64,000 bases of DNA from Tepidamorphus gemmatus (GCF_004346195.1 NZ_SMAK01000006.1:1-64000); one strand, 5' to 3'; numbered from the stretch's first letter, positions 42,034 through 52,697 are shown. Program-made: numbers and translations. The notes: generated by a model from the sequence alone, not told the origin.

Positions 42034-43152
42034 GTGGCAGAGGGCAGCGGACAGGTGGCAGGCGGCCATGCCGTGACCGTCGGATCGGCGACGGTGGATA
42101 TCATCACCATCATCGCGAGCCGCGACATCGAGCGTGTCACCATGGCGAATGCGACCGCCTCGTTCCTGCTGCTGGAGGAGGGGCGGAAGATCGAGGCCGA
42201 GGGGATCACCATCCATCCCGGCGGCGGGGCGGCGAATACGGCGGTCTGCTTCGCCCGGCTCGGCATCCCTGCGGCACCGCTGGTCAAGATCGGCCGCGAC
42301 CTGAACGGCGCCAAGGTGCTGGAATCCTTTGCCAGGGAGGGATTGTCCGACCGTCTGGTCCGCTACACCGACGAACTGGGCACCGGCATCACCGTGATGA
42401 TCGCCTCGCACGACCGCAACGCCGCGGTCTTCACCTTTCGCGGCGCCAACACGCTGATCCGCGCCGGCGACATTCCTGCCGACGCCTTCGCCGGCGCCTC
42501 GATCGTGCACGTCGCCGGCCTGTCGAACGAATCCGCCGACCAGCACCCGGACATCGTGCGCCGTGCCCGCAAGGCCGGTGCGTTCGTGTCGAACAATCCC
42601 GGCATTCGCCAGCTCACCGCACGCGGCGAGGCGTTCTTCGCCGCGCTGTCCGACATCGACATGCTGAGCATCAACCGCATCGAGGCCGAAGCGATGCTGC
42701 CCGGCCTGATGCGGCATGGCGGGCCCGGTCCATGCCGCGACCATCTGCCCGACAACCCGCCGCAGCTGATGCGCCGCGGCCTGGTCGGCTCGGGTTTCGA
42801 CATGCCGCTCGAAGCGTTCTGCCGGGCCGTGCACCGGCTCGGACCGCGATACGTCACCGTGACGGACGGAACCGACGGTGCCTATCTGTCGGACGCCGGC
42901 GAGCTCTGGCACTGCCCGCCGCTGAAGGTCAAGGTCGCGGGCACCGTCGGGGCCGGTGATGCCTTCTCGGCAACGCTCGGGGCCTGGCTGATGGAAGGAC
43001 GCGGTGCCGAATCGGCGCTACGGGCCGCCGCCGCCAATGCGGCAGCGGTCGTCGCAGCGATCGACGCCCAGTCGGGGCTGCTGCGGCGGACCGAGCTGAC
43101 CCGCTGGATCGAGGCAGCTCCGCCGGATTTCGTGGCGCGCCGGCTCGTGTGA
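42034..43152 (+). CDS. PfkB-family sugar/nucleoside kinase (adenosine kinase-like)
   Basis: The 372-residue ribokinase-fold protein carries PfkB signature 1 (HPGGGAANTAVCFARLG) and signature 2 with the catalytic Asp (GTVGAGDAFSATLGAWL). The start is the GTG at 42034, preceded by GGAG at 8 bases; the frame upstream is not family-like. An insert of about 30 residues (MLPGLMRHGGPGPCRDHLPDNPP) sits before the last third and is unusual. Bacterial homologues are annotated as carbohydrate or adenosine kinases; the acceptor is unknown. It stands alone between the GGDEF-EAL and tamA genes. Confidence 0.88.
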   Translation: MAEGSGQVAGGHAVTVGSATVDIITIIASRDIERVTMANATASFLLLEEGRKIEAEGITIHPGGGAANTAVCFARLGIPAAPLVKIGRDLNGAKVLESFAREGLSDRLVRYTDELGTGITVMIASHDRNAAVFTFRGANTLIRAGDIPADAFAGASIVHVAGLSNESADQHPDIVRRARKAGAFVSNNPGIRQLTARGEAFFAALSDIDMLSINRIEAEAMLPGLMRHGGPGPCRDHLPDNPPQLMRRGLVGSGFDMPLEAFCRAVHRLGPRYVTVTDGTDGAYLSDAGELWHCPPLKVKVAGTVGAGDAFSATLGAWLMEGRGAESALRAAAANAAAVVAAIDAQSGLLRRTELTRWIEAAPPDFVARRLV

Positions 43153-43226
43153 GCCATACGCCTTCCGGTGCGGCAAGACACACGTAACCTTGCCAGGCTA
43201 TGCTGTGATCTGGATGCAGCATTGCC

Positions 43227-43255
43227 GAGACCGCGTCCGCCGACGGGCCGGTCTC
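43227..43255 (+). terminator. Possible terminator hairpin after the PfkB kinase gene
   Basis: GAGACCG (43227-43233) and CGGTCTC (43249-43255) form a perfect 7-bp stem with a 15-base loop, 75 bases beyond the kinase stop. The following bases GTCTTGC hold only a short T stretch, so termination would be weak. Confidence 0.4.
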
Positions 43256-43328
43256 GTCTTGCGCCGCATCGGCGTATAGTAACATATCGGGGTCTCGGCG
43301 GGGGCCCGCCAACCGATCGAGTGAAGGG

Positions 43329-45296
43329 GTGTCTGCGACTCTCGGCGCGACAAGACGACTCTGCCGCGCCCGGCAGCGGTTCGGGTTCAGGATCACCGCG
43401 GTCGCTCTCGCAGCGGCGGCGGTAATCTTGCTTGAACTGACATCTGACGACGGTGCCCGCGCACAGACGCCCGAGAGCCCGCCCGATGCCCCGTCCGCAA
43501 CCGCCCGGCCGGCGGCCGGGATCGCCTACACGGTGACGATCGATGTCGCAGGCGGCGAGGAACCCCTCACGCGCGACATCGAGAACGCCTCCAACCTCAG
43601 GGCGCTCAGCGCCGAGGCGCCGGCCGGTCCGGTCGGTCTCGTGCGCCGAGCCGCAGCGGACATCCCGCGGTTCCAGGCGGCGCTGTTCGCCGAGGGCTAT
43701 TACGGCGCGCTGATCGACGTGCGCATCGCCGGCGTCCCGGCAACCGAGCCGCGCGCGATCGACGCGGCGGCGGCGGCGGCGCTGCGGGGGCCGGTGCCGG
43801 TCACGGTGCGGATCGAACCGGGCCGGCAGTTCGTGTTCGGACCGATCGTGCTCGCCGACGCGGCCACCGGCAGGCCGCCGCCGCCGCTGCCGATCGATCC
43901 CGCTACGCTCGGCATCCGGACCGGCGAACCTGCCCGGGCGCGGCTTGTGCTGGAGGCCGAGACGCGCCTCGTCGATGCCATGCAGGATCTCGGCTATCCC
44001 TTCGCTGCCGTGCCGCGGCGCGAGGCGATCGCCGATCATGCGACCGGAACGCTGGACCTCACCTTCTATCTCGCGCCGGGCCGATACGCAGTGATGGGCC
44101 CGGTGGCGGTCCGGGGCGCCAGCGAGGTCGACGCGGAGTTCATCGCCCGGCAGGCGGGTGTCGTTCCCGGGACGCCCTATTCGCGCGCCGAGATCGCGCG
44201 AATCCGCGACGAGATGAACCGCCTCGGGGTATTCCAGTCGGTCCGCATCGTGGAAGGCGAGGAGATCGGCCCGGACGGCCAGATCCCGATCATCATCGAG
44301 GTCGAGGAGCGCAAGATGCGCTTCGTCGGTCTCGGCGCGGCCTATTCGAGCACGGAAGGCAGCACAGTCAGCGGCTACTGGGGCCACCGCAACCTGTTCG
44401 GACGGGCGGAGAGCCTGAGGATCGAGGGCGAGGTCTCGCGTCTGTTCTCGAACTCGGTCACCGATCTGCAGTACATCGCCAAGGCCACCTTCGAGAAGCC
44501 GGGCGTCTACCGGAACAACGACGACCTGCTCGTCGAGGCGCGGGCGTTCCGGCAGGTGCCCGAGGCCTATGAGAGCCGCGGCTTCGGTGGCAACGTGGCA
44601 TGGCGGCGACGTTTCACCGACAGGCTGGAGGGCCGCATCGGGGCAGAGGCCGAGCGATCGCGGATCACCGACGCCTTCGGCACCCGAGACTACACCCTGG
44701 TCGGTATCCCGATCAGCCTGTCCTACGACTCCACGGACAGCAAACTCGATCCGACCGAGGGCTTCCGGGCAACGGGACAGATCGAACCCTTTCCCGAGTT
44801 CCTCGGCTCGACCGTCGGCATGACCATAGTGAAGGGCGCGGTATCGGCCTATCACGCGATCGACGACGCCAAGCGCTTCATCGTGGCGGGGCGTGTCGCC
44901 GCCGGGACGATCGACGGCCCGAACGTTGCCATCATTCCGGCGGATCGTCGCTTCTACGCGGGCGGCGGCGGCTCGATCCGCGGCTACGCGTATCAAGGCG
45001 TGAGCCCGCGGCTGCCGAATGGCCAGATCATCGGCGGCAAGAGCCTGTTCGAGGCGTCCCTGGAGATGCGGATGAAGGTGACCGACACGATCGGTATCGT
45101 GCCCTTCCTCGACATGGGCGGCGCCTTCGCATCCTCGACGCCGGATTTCGGCTCCGACATGAAGTTCAGCGCGGGCCTCGGCCTGCGCTACTACACCGCC
45201 ATCGGGCCGCTGAGGCTGGACGTCGCGGTCCCGCTCGAGAAGGGGCCCTACGATCCGAGCCTCGCGGTCTATGTGGGTCTCGGCCAGTCGTTCTGA
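43329..45296 (+). CDS. tamA: TamA, Omp85-family outer-membrane assembly protein
   Basis: The 655-residue protein has a signal peptide (FRITAVALAAAAVILLEL, cleavage near ARAQ-TP), three periplasmic POTRA-like units (roughly residues 55-330) and a 16-strand beta-barrel. The barrel carries the Omp85 lid motif GGGGSIRGYAYQGV and ends with the aromatic C-terminus GLGQSF. TamA works with TamB in insertion of some outer-membrane proteins and in lipid homeostasis. The start used is GTG 43329; no ideal ribosome-binding site is visible and the exact N-terminus is uncertain. The tamB gene follows 28 bases later. Confidence 0.93.
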   Translation: MSATLGATRRLCRARQRFGFRITAVALAAAAVILLELTSDDGARAQTPESPPDAPSATARPAAGIAYTVTIDVAGGEEPLTRDIENASNLRALSAEAPAGPVGLVRRAAADIPRFQAALFAEGYYGALIDVRIAGVPATEPRAIDAAAAAALRGPVPVTVRIEPGRQFVFGPIVLADAATGRPPPPLPIDPATLGIRTGEPARARLVLEAETRLVDAMQDLGYPFAAVPRREAIADHATGTLDLTFYLAPGRYAVMGPVAVRGASEVDAEFIARQAGVVPGTPYSRAEIARIRDEMNRLGVFQSVRIVEGEEIGPDGQIPIIIEVEERKMRFVGLGAAYSSTEGSTVSGYWGHRNLFGRAESLRIEGEVSRLFSNSVTDLQYIAKATFEKPGVYRNNDDLLVEARAFRQVPEAYESRGFGGNVAWRRRFTDRLEGRIGAEAERSRITDAFGTRDYTLVGIPISLSYDSTDSKLDPTEGFRATGQIEPFPEFLGSTVGMTIVKGAVSAYHAIDDAKRFIVAGRVAAGTIDGPNVAIIPADRRFYAGGGGSIRGYAYQGVSPRLPNGQIIGGKSLFEASLEMRMKVTDTIGIVPFLDMGGAFASSTPDFGSDMKFSAGLGLRYYTAIGPLRLDVAVPLEKGPYDPSLAVYVGLGQSF

Positions 45297-45323
45297 GCCG
45301 CGACATCCGAGGACGACGACGCA

Positions 45324-48300
45324 GTGCGTAGAGCCAAACGCATAGCCGGGCTGGTCACGGCCCTCCTGCTCGCTCCGGTGATCCTCGTCGGGGCGCTGCT
45401 GGCATTCGCCCAGACCGGGCCCGGACGCAGCATGATCGCCTCGCTGATCGAACATTTCGCCTCGGCCGAGGATCAGAGGCTTGCGATCGGCCGGCTGGAG
45501 GGGCGGATCCCGTTCGACGTGACGATCTTCGACATCGCCATGGCGGATCGCAACGGCGACTGGCTGACGATCGACCGGGTGCGGTTCGCCTGGCGGCCGT
45601 TCGCGCTGCTGGCCGGCGTCCTGTCGATCGAAGCGGTCGAGATCGGCACTGTCGAGATCGCCCGCCTGCCGGAGGGCGGCGCGGATGGTGGCGGCCTGCC
45701 CATGCTTCCGTTCGAGATCGCGCTGGAGCGACTCGAGGTGGTCCGCCTCGGCCTCGGCGAGCAGGTGCTCGGCATCCCGGCGGCCGTCGCGATCGCGGGC
45801 GAGGCCCAGCTCGGGCCGCCGAGCGAGGGTCTCAATCTCGCCCTCAGCGCCGAGCGCATCGACGGCACACCGGGCAGCCTGCGGGCCGTCGTCGCCTATA
45901 TCCCCGACTCGCGGCGGCTCGGCCTCGACCTGACGGTCGAGGAACCGGCCGGCGGGCTGGTCTCGCGGCTGACCGGCATGGCCGGTCTGCCATCGGTGCG
46001 GTTCACGGCCCGCGGTTCCGGTCCGATCGACGACTGGCGCGCGAACCTCGACCTCGTCGCCGGCGACCGCGGCACGGCCTCCGGTACCGCAGCGATTGCC
46101 CGCGGCGGCGATGGGCTGCTGCTCGTCGCCGATCTCGAGGCGGATGCCTCCGGGCTGGTCGATCTCGCCTACGCGCCGCTCGCGGCCGGACGTTCGACGC
46201 TCGCCGCGCGCCTGCGCTTCGCCGACGATGGGCCGGTGACGATTGATCGGTTCGAGGTCAAGACGGCGGCCGCCATCATTTCCGTGCGGGGCGAGGTCGT
46301 GCCTGCGACCGGAGCGCTCGACATCCATTACGACGCGGTGATGGGAGAGGCGGGTCGCTATGCGGTGATCCTGCCGGTGCAGACCTCCTGGGCGGGCATC
46401 GAAGCGGTCGGCACGGTGCGGGGTTCCCTGTCCGAACCGCACCTTGCGTTGCAGCTCGACGGCGAGATGCTCGAGATCGCCAGCAACCGGATCGCCGGCC
46501 TCAGTCTCGCGCTCGGACTGGCACCGACCGGGCCGGTCACCGACCGTGATCGCGCGATCCCGTTGAGCCTCGACCTGCGGGCAGTCGGGGTGGCTCCGGC
46601 CGAACGCGCCTACGGCGCCGCGGCCGGCGAAGCGGTGCGGCTCGTGCTCGACGGCAGCGTCACACCCGCCGGCAAGGTCACGGCCGAGCCGGCGCGTCTG
46701 ATCGTCGGGGCCGGCGAGATCGTCTGGAGCGGCAGCCTGGACGCAGCCGGCCTCGACGGGCGCCTCGACACCCGCGATTTCGACCTTTCGGTGCTGGCCG
46801 GGCTCGCCGGCATGGATCTCGCCGGACGCGCCAGCCTTCAGGCGGCAACCCGCGCGCGCTTCGATGGCAGCGCGCTGGCGCTCGACGTCAGCGGCGGCTT
46901 CGAGGGTCTCGGCACCGGGATCGCGGCCCTCGACGGCGCGCTCGGCGGATCGGTCACCCTGAACGGCGGGATACGGCGGGACGCCGACGGCAGCTTCGCC
47001 TTCGAGGATCTGAGGATTGCCGGCGCGGCGCTGTCGATCACCGCGAACGGCAGCGCCGACGAACGACGCGCCGACGTGGTGGCGGCGATCGCCCTCACCG
47101 ATCTTGCCCGCCTCGACAACCGCGTCGACGGCGCGGCCACGATCGAGGCACGAATGACCGGATCGCTTGCCGATCTCGACCTCGATCTGCAGGCGACGAT
47201 CGACGAGGCGACAGCAATGGGGCGGCCGGTCGAGACTCTCAGACTCGCGGTCGCGGCACAGGACGTCACCGGCGCACCGAAGGGAACCGTGTCGCTGTCC
47301 GGCCGCCTCGACGGGCAGCCGGTGAGCGGCCGCGGACGGCTCAGCGCGGCGGACGGCGCGGGCGGGCTCGCCGGGCTCGCGATCGAGGGGCTCGAGGTGG
47401 TGATCGGCTCGGTTCGGGTGGCCGGCGACATCGCCTTCGACCCGAACGCGAACGGCACCGGCCGGCTGGAGATCAAGGCGTCCGACCTGTCCGACCTGGC
47501 GACGCTGGCGCTCACCGAACTGCGCGGCAGCCTCGACGCATCCCTCGACCTTGCGGTGGAGAACGGCGAACAGGTGGTGCGGGCGCGGGCCGAGGCACGC
47601 GGCGTGCGGGCGTTCGACCTCAGCCTGTCCTCAGCACGCCTCGCGGCGATGCTGCGCGATCCGACCGGGCGGCTTGCCATCGACGCCGACCTCGACGCGC
47701 GGGCGCTCGATGTCGGAGGCAACCGCATCGAGCGGATCACGGCCACAGCGCGCGGCGGCGCCACCGCCAACGACATCACCATCTCGGCGACCGGCCTCGG
47801 CGCCCGGCTCGATGTTGCGGCCGGGGTGGCACTGGCCGGCGGCGATGCCGACATCGCGCTGCGCTCGCTGACGCTTGCCGCAAGCGGCCAGACCGCGACG
47901 CTGGCCGCGCCCACGACGATCAGGATCGCCGGGGGCACCATTTCGCTTGCGCGGCTGACGCTCCGGACCGGCGGCGGCAGTCTGGAGATCGACGGACACG
48001 CCGGGGCGACGCTGGACCTGTCGGTGATCGCCCGCGCGCTGCCGCTGGCGCTCGCCGACATCGCGGTCGCCGGCTCGGGCATCGGCGGCACGCTGTCCGG
48101 ACAGGCGCGACTGACCGGAACCGCCGCGGCGCCGCGCGGCACCTATCGCGCCGACATCTCGCGGCTGGTGCTGCCGGCGATGCGGGAGGCGGGCTTCACC
48201 GGCCTCGACATCGCCGCGAGCGGCGAACTGCTCGGCGAGCACACCCGTGTAGACGCGCGCATCACCGGCCCCGGCGGCGCGGCACTGACGGTCACCGGCA

Positions 48301-49631
48301 CGGCGCCACTATCGGCAACCGGGGCAGTCGATCTCGCCGCGCGCGGCCGTGTCGATCTCGCCATCCTCAACGACATGCTGGCGGCGTCCGGCGACCGCAT
48401 CTCGGGCCCGGTCGACGTCGACATGCGCATCACCGGACGCGCCGACGCGCCGGACGCAAACGGTACCATCCGGCTCGCCGGCGGCACCTTCGTCAGCCCG
48501 CTGAACGGGGTCTCGTTCGATCAGGTCGCACTGGAGGCGCGCGGCGGCACCCGCGCGGTCGAGATCACCCGCTTCTCGGCGCGCGCCCGCAACGGCGGCA
48601 CGGTGAGCGGATCGGGCACGGTCCGGCTCGACGCTGCGTCGGGCTTTCCCGCCGATCTCCGGATAACGGCGAGCAATGCGGAGGTCGTCGCGACCGACAT
48701 CGTCGATGCCATCGTCGATGCCTCGCTGTCGCTGACCGGACCGGTTGCGAGCCGCCCGGTGCTCGCCGGCACCGTAACGATCCGGCAGATGGACATCACA
48801 CTGCCCGACCGGCTGCCGCGGTCGGCCGTCGCAATCCCGGTGCGGCATGTCAACACGCCGGAGGCCGTGGCCGCGCAACTGGCCGCCGAGGCGGCGCTCC
48901 AGAGCAGAGCCACGGGCGGCCCTCTCATCGGCCTCGACCTGACGGTGACCACCACCAACCGCATCTTCGTGCGCGGTCAGGGCATCGACGCGCAACTCGG
49001 CGGCGAGGTGACGGTGCGCGGCACGACGGCCGTCCCGCTGGTGATCGGCGCCTTCGAGCTCAGGCGCGGCGAGGTAAACTTCCTGACGCAGCGGATATCG
49101 CTGACCCGCGGCCGTGTCACCTTCTCGGGCGGCGACAGGATCGACCCGAGCCTCGATTTCCTCGCCGAGACCCAGACCTCGAGCGTCACCGCGCAGATCA
49201 CCGTGACCGGCACCGCATCGCGGCCGGTGTTCACCCTGTCATCCACGCCCGAGCTGCCGCAGGACGAGATCCTGTCGCGGATCCTGTTCGACAAGGCGAC
49301 GGGCTCTCTGTCGGCGGGCGAGGCGCTGCAGCTCGCCCAGGCCGCCGGCGAGCTGACCGGCGTGCTCAGCGGCAGCGGCGGCATGATCGACAGCATCCGC
49401 CAGAATCTCGGGCTCGACGTGCTGCAACTGACGACGGCGGGCGATACCCCGGCGATCGGTATCGGCCGCTATATTAACGACAACATCTATGTCGGTGTGA
49501 CGCAGGGCGTCAGGCCGGATTCCAGCCGTGTCAATGTCGACATCGACCTGACCCGCAACATCCGGGCGCGCGGCTCGGTCGGCGCGGACGGCTCGTCCAG
49601 CGTCGGCGTGAATGTCGAGTGGGAATACTAG
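45324..49631 (+). CDS. tamB: TamB, AsmA/repeating-beta-groove translocation and assembly protein
   Basis: The 1435-residue protein is anchored by one N-terminal helix (VTALLLAPVILVGALLAF). Its long periplasmic region consists of repeated beta-rich modules (VRGSLSEPHLALQLDGE-like units). The conserved DUF490 C-terminus includes GRVTFSGGDRIDPSLDF and ends with a beta-strand (SSVGVNVEWEY) suited to contact TamA. The protein bridges inner and outer membranes, probably carrying phospholipid along its groove. The start is GTG 45324. It forms a two-gene operon with tamA. Confidence 0.94.
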   Translation: MRRAKRIAGLVTALLLAPVILVGALLAFAQTGPGRSMIASLIEHFASAEDQRLAIGRLEGRIPFDVTIFDIAMADRNGDWLTIDRVRFAWRPFALLAGVLSIEAVEIGTVEIARLPEGGADGGGLPMLPFEIALERLEVVRLGLGEQVLGIPAAVAIAGEAQLGPPSEGLNLALSAERIDGTPGSLRAVVAYIPDSRRLGLDLTVEEPAGGLVSRLTGMAGLPSVRFTARGSGPIDDWRANLDLVAGDRGTASGTAAIARGGDGLLLVADLEADASGLVDLAYAPLAAGRSTLAARLRFADDGPVTIDRFEVKTAAAIISVRGEVVPATGALDIHYDAVMGEAGRYAVILPVQTSWAGIEAVGTVRGSLSEPHLALQLDGEMLEIASNRIAGLSLALGLAPTGPVTDRDRAIPLSLDLRAVGVAPAERAYGAAAGEAVRLVLDGSVTPAGKVTAEPARLIVGAGEIVWSGSLDAAGLDGRLDTRDFDLSVLAGLAGMDLAGRASLQAATRARFDGSALALDVSGGFEGLGTGIAALDGALGGSVTLNGGIRRDADGSFAFEDLRIAGAALSITANGSADERRADVVAAIALTDLARLDNRVDGAATIEARMTGSLADLDLDLQATIDEATAMGRPVETLRLAVAAQDVTGAPKGTVSLSGRLDGQPVSGRGRLSAADGAGGLAGLAIEGLEVVIGSVRVAGDIAFDPNANGTGRLEIKASDLSDLATLALTELRGSLDASLDLAVENGEQVVRARAEARGVRAFDLSLSSARLAAMLRDPTGRLAIDADLDARALDVGGNRIERITATARGGATANDITISATGLGARLDVAAGVALAGGDADIALRSLTLAASGQTATLAAPTTIRIAGGTISLARLTLRTGGGSLEIDGHAGATLDLSVIARALPLALADIAVAGSGIGGTLSGQARLTGTAAAPRGTYRADISRLVLPAMREAGFTGLDIAASGELLGEHTRVDARITGPGGAALTVTGTAPLSATGAVDLAARGRVDLAILNDMLAASGDRISGPVDVDMRITGRADAPDANGTIRLAGGTFVSPLNGVSFDQVALEARGGTRAVEITRFSARARNGGTVSGSGTVRLDAASGFPADLRITASNAEVVATDIVDAIVDASLSLTGPVASRPVLAGTVTIRQMDITLPDRLPRSAVAIPVRHVNTPEAVAAQLAAEAALQSRATGGPLIGLDLTVTTTNRIFVRGQGIDAQLGGEVTVRGTTAVPLVIGAFELRRGEVNFLTQRISLTRGRVTFSGGDRIDPSLDFLAETQTSSVTAQITVTGTASRPVFTLSSTPELPQDEILSRILFDKATGSLSAGEALQLAQAAGELTGVLSGSGGMIDSIRQNLGLDVLQLTTAGDTPAIGIGRYINDNIYVGVTQGVRPDSSRVNVDIDLTRNIRARGSVGADGSSSVGVNVEWEY

Positions 49632-49746
49632 CGGACGCCCGCAGAGGCAGCGCAACGGCACCGGAATCGGCCGGGCGTGATCACAGTCCGGCACTCGGCA
49701 TCGCAGCCGATTGCCGTTGTTTCTCCACCGGATTGCCGGACACCAC

Positions 49747-49774
49747 TTGCACAACAGACCTCGCGTGATAGCAT
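49747..49774 (+). promoter_or_regulatory. Predicted promoter of the potABCD-like operon
   Basis: TTGCAC (49747-49752) and TAGCAT (49769-49774) are 16 bases apart, giving a plausible housekeeping promoter. Transcription would start near 49781, about 30 bases before the potA TTG start. The sequence around it is A/T-rich compared with its surroundings. Confidence 0.5.
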
Positions 49775-49810
49775 TTTTGCAGCCGCACAAAACAAGAGGG
49801 GGACGGTCGA

Positions 49811-50899
49811 TTGGCTCATGCCGCAATCGAGGTGCGGGGCGTTACGAAGGCGTTCGGCGTCCAGCCGGATTGGGTCGTCGCGCTTGACGACGTCAGCGTC
49901 GAGATCCGGCAGAACGAGTTCTTCACCCTGCTCGGGCCGTCCGGCTGCGGCAAGACGACGCTGCTCAGGCTGATCGCCGGGTTCGACCATCCGACGCAGG
50001 GAACGATCCTGCTGGCAGGGCAGGACATCTCTTTCCTCCCGCCCTACAGGCGGCCGGTCAATACCGTCTTCCAGAACTACGCGCTGTTCCCGCACATGAC
50101 GGTGGCCGGCAACATCGCCTTCGGTCTGGAGATGCTCGGCAAGCCGAAGGCCGAGGTGGCGCGGACCGTCGATGCGATGCTGAAGCTGGTCCGCATGGAG
50201 GCCCTGAAGGATCGCCAGACCTCGCAGCTCTCCGGCGGCCAGCAGCAGCGCGTGGCGCTCGCCCGCGCGCTGGCCCCGCATCCGCAGGTGCTGCTGCTCG
50301 ACGAACCGCTGTCGGCCCTCGACCTCAAGCTCAGGAAGGAAATGCAGCTCGAACTGAAGCGGCTGCAGCACGAGACCGGCATCACCTTCATCTTCGTCAC
50401 CCATGACCAGGAGGAAGCGCTGACGATGTCGGACCGGATCGCGGTGATGAACGAGGGGCGCATCCTGCAGGTCGGCACGCCGCGCGACATCTACGAGCAT
50501 CCCGCCGAACGGTTCGTCGCCAACTTCATCGGCGACACCAACCTGATCGAGGTCGATGTCCTCGCCATCTCGGGCGGTCGCGCCCGGCTGCGCCTGCCAT
50601 CGGGCGCCGAGGCCGAGGCCGATCTTCCCGATGGCTATGCGGGCAACGGCCGGGCGACCGCGGTGGTCCGCCCGGAACATGCCCGCCTCGTCGCGGCGGA
50701 AGGAGGGTCGCCACTCGCCGGCGACATAGAGAATGTCGTCTATTTCGGTACCGACACGCACTATCACGTCAGGCTGGAGCGCGGCGGCGCGTTCACGGTC
50801 AGGATGCAGAACGCGCGGGGCGGCGCGGAGGCGTTCTCAACCGGCGAACGGGTCGGCATCGAGATCGCGCCGGGCGCGATCCAGGTGCTCCGGGATTGA
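49811..50899 (+). CDS. potA: Spermidine/putrescine ABC transporter ATP-binding protein
   Basis: The 362-residue ATPase carries Walker A ([17 protein letters not shown]), the Q-loop [28 protein letters not shown], Walker B ([14 protein letters not shown]) and [12 protein letters not shown]-terminal TOBE-like regulatory domain spans roughly residues 245-360 ([13 protein letters not shown]). The group is PotA/CysA-like, and the neighbours identify it as a polyamine importer. Translation begins at a TTG (49811), eight bases after AGGGGG. It is the first gene of four. Confidence 0.93.
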   Translation: MAHAAIEVRGVTKAFGVQPDWVVALDDVSVEIRQNEFFTLLGPSGCGKTTLLRLIAGFDHPTQGTILLAGQDISFLPPYRRPVNTVFQNYALFPHMTVAGNIAFGLEMLGKPKAEVARTVDAMLKLVRMEALKDRQTSQLSGGQQQRVALARALAPHPQVLLLDEPLSALDLKLRKEMQLELKRLQHETGITFIFVTHDQEEALTMSDRIAVMNEGRILQVGTPRDIYEHPAERFVANFIGDTNLIEVDVLAISGGRARLRLPSGAEAEADLPDGYAGNGRATAVVRPEHARLVAAEGGSPLAGDIENVVYFGTDTHYHVRLERGGAFTVRMQNARGGAEAFSTGERVGIEIAPGAIQVLRD

Positions 50900-50911
50900 G
50901 ATCCGCTGGCA

Positions 50912-51886
50912 ATGGTGGCTTCGGACACATCGCTGAGATCGAACGCCGCGGCACTGGCTGCCGGTGCCGGCGGCCGCGACGCGCTGGCGGCCGCGGAACG
51001 CCGCGCGATCCGGACCAAGTGGCTGCTCAGCCTGCCGGCACTGATCGTGCTGACGGTGGCGGCGTCCGGACCGCTCGTCATCGTGCTGGTCTATTCCTTC
51101 CTGAAGCCCGGACCCTATGGCGGGGTGATCTGGGAATTCTCGACGGACGCCTGGTTCAGCGTCGTGTTCCGCCGCGACATCTTCGACGACACGATCAGTC
51201 TGGCGGATGCGCATCTTTCGGTGCTGTGGCGCTCGGTGCGGCTGTCGTTCCTGACGACGCTGACGGCGCTGATCCTCGGCTTCCCGACCGCCTACTTCAT
51301 CGCCACCCGCCCCGCCCGCTACCGCGCCGTCTGGCTGTTCCTGATCACCATCCCGTTCTGGACGAACCTCCTGATCCGCACCTTCGCGATCATGGAGGTG
51401 ATCCGCAACGAGGGCGCGATCAACACGCTGCTGATCTCGCTCGGTCTGATCCAGACACCGATCCAGATGCTCTACACCGACTTCGCGATCATGCTCGGCA
51501 TGACCTATGTCTATCTGCCGCTGATGGTGCTGCCGCTCTACGCCTCGATGGAGAAGCTCGACTTCCGCCTGGTGGAGGCCGCCTACGACCTCTATGCGAC
51601 CCGTTTCCAGGCGCTCAAGCGGGTGATCATCCCGATGGTCAAGCCCGGAATCATCGCCGGCTCGATCCTGGTCTTCGTCCCTTCGCTCGGTGCCTATGTG
51701 ACGCCGCGGGTACTCGGCGGCGGCAAGAACCTGATGCTCGGCAACCTGATCGAACTGCAGTTCGGGCAGGGCCGCAACTGGCCGCTCGGCGCGGCGCTGT
51801 CGATGACGCTGCTCGTCATCGTCATGGTGGCGCTGCTCGTCTACGTGCGCAACGTGTCGCGCCAGGGGGGCGGACACCATGGCTGA
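50912..51886 (+). CDS. potB: Spermidine/putrescine ABC transporter permease I
   Basis: The 324-residue inner-membrane permease has six predicted spans, beginning WLLSLPALIVLTVAASGPLVIVLVY. The PotB-type EAA loop is DLYATRFQALKRVIIPMVKPG. The LPFWTNLLIRTF-like segment (here TIPFWTNLLIRTFA) is characteristic of polyamine permeases. It lies 12 bases after potA and overlaps potC by 8 bases. Its N-terminal 40 residues are longer and alanine-rich compared with E. coli PotB. Confidence 0.92.
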   Translation: MVASDTSLRSNAAALAAGAGGRDALAAAERRAIRTKWLLSLPALIVLTVAASGPLVIVLVYSFLKPGPYGGVIWEFSTDAWFSVVFRRDIFDDTISLADAHLSVLWRSVRLSFLTTLTALILGFPTAYFIATRPARYRAVWLFLITIPFWTNLLIRTFAIMEVIRNEGAINTLLISLGLIQTPIQMLYTDFAIMLGMTYVYLPLMVLPLYASMEKLDFRLVEAAYDLYATRFQALKRVIIPMVKPGIIAGSILVFVPSLGAYVTPRVLGGGKNLMLGNLIELQFGQGRNWPLGAALSMTLLVIVMVALLVYVRNVSRQGGGHHG

Positions 51887-52697
51887 CGCCGCCATGCGCA
51901 GGGCCCGACCGTTCTCGGTGACGCAGCAGACGGGCTTCGCCACCATCGCGATGCTGTGCTTCGTGATGCTGTACGCGCCGATCCTGGTCCTGGTGATCTA
52001 TTCGTTCAATTCGGGGACCTCGATCGCGGTGTGGGAGGGCTTCTCGTGGCGCTGGTACGAGGCCGCCTGGCAGAACCAGCAGGTCAAGGACGCCTCGATA
52101 AGGTCCTTCATCATCGCCTCGATCGCCTCGGTCTCGGCGACCGTGCTCGCCACCATGGCGGCGCTGGCGACGACCCGAACCAGGCCCTATCGCGGGCTCA
52201 CCGCCATCTACGCGATGATCAACCAGCCGCTGATGGTGCCGGAAATCGTCACCGGCGTCGCGCTGCTGATCTTCTTCGCCATGATCAAGGTGGCGACCGG
52301 CTATACGGGGCTCGGCTACCTGATCCTCGCCCACACCGCCTTCTGCATCCCGTTCGCCTATCTGCCGATCCGCGCGCGGCTCGAGAACATGGACCTCACC
52401 CTGGAAACGGCGGCGGCGGATCTCTACGCGACGCCGTGGATGACCTTCCGGCGCGTGACGCTGCCGCTGCTGATGCCGGGCATCCTGGCCGGGCTGATGC
52501 TCGCCTTCGTGATCTCGCTCGATGACGTGGTGATCACCGAACTGGTCAAATCGGGCGGACAGGATACCCTGCCCACTTACATGCTCGGCCAGTTCCGGCG
52601 GGCGATCTCGCCGGAGATGAACGCCATAGCAACGGTGTTCCTCGGGATCTCCGTCACGCTGGTAACGGTGTTCTTCCTTCTGAGCAAACGCAAGTAG
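51879..52697 (+). CDS. potC: Spermidine/putrescine ABC transporter permease II
   Basis: The 272-residue partner permease includes YAPILVLVIYSFNSGTS, the classic PotC first span. Its EAA loop is DLYATPWMTFRRVTLPLLMPG, and the SLDDVVITELV stretch of PotC/YdcV permeases is also present. The start overlaps potB, indicating translational coupling. It ends 42 bases before the binding-protein gene. Confidence 0.93.
   Translation: MADAAMRRARPFSVTQQTGFATIAMLCFVMLYAPILVLVIYSFNSGTSIAVWEGFSWRWYEAAWQNQQVKDASIRSFIIASIASVSATVLATMAALATTRTRPYRGLTAIYAMINQPLMVPEIVTGVALLIFFAMIKVATGYTGLGYLILAHTAFCIPFAYLPIRARLENMDLTLETAAADLYATPWMTFRRVTLPLLMPGILAGLMLAFVISLDDVVITELVKSGGQDTLPTYMLGQFRRAISPEMNAIATVFLGISVTLVTVFFLLSKRK

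Noticed and set aside
42882-46442. 1186-codon minus-strand open frame
   Set aside because: It is antisense to the kinase, tamA and the start of tamB; low-complexity charged sequence.
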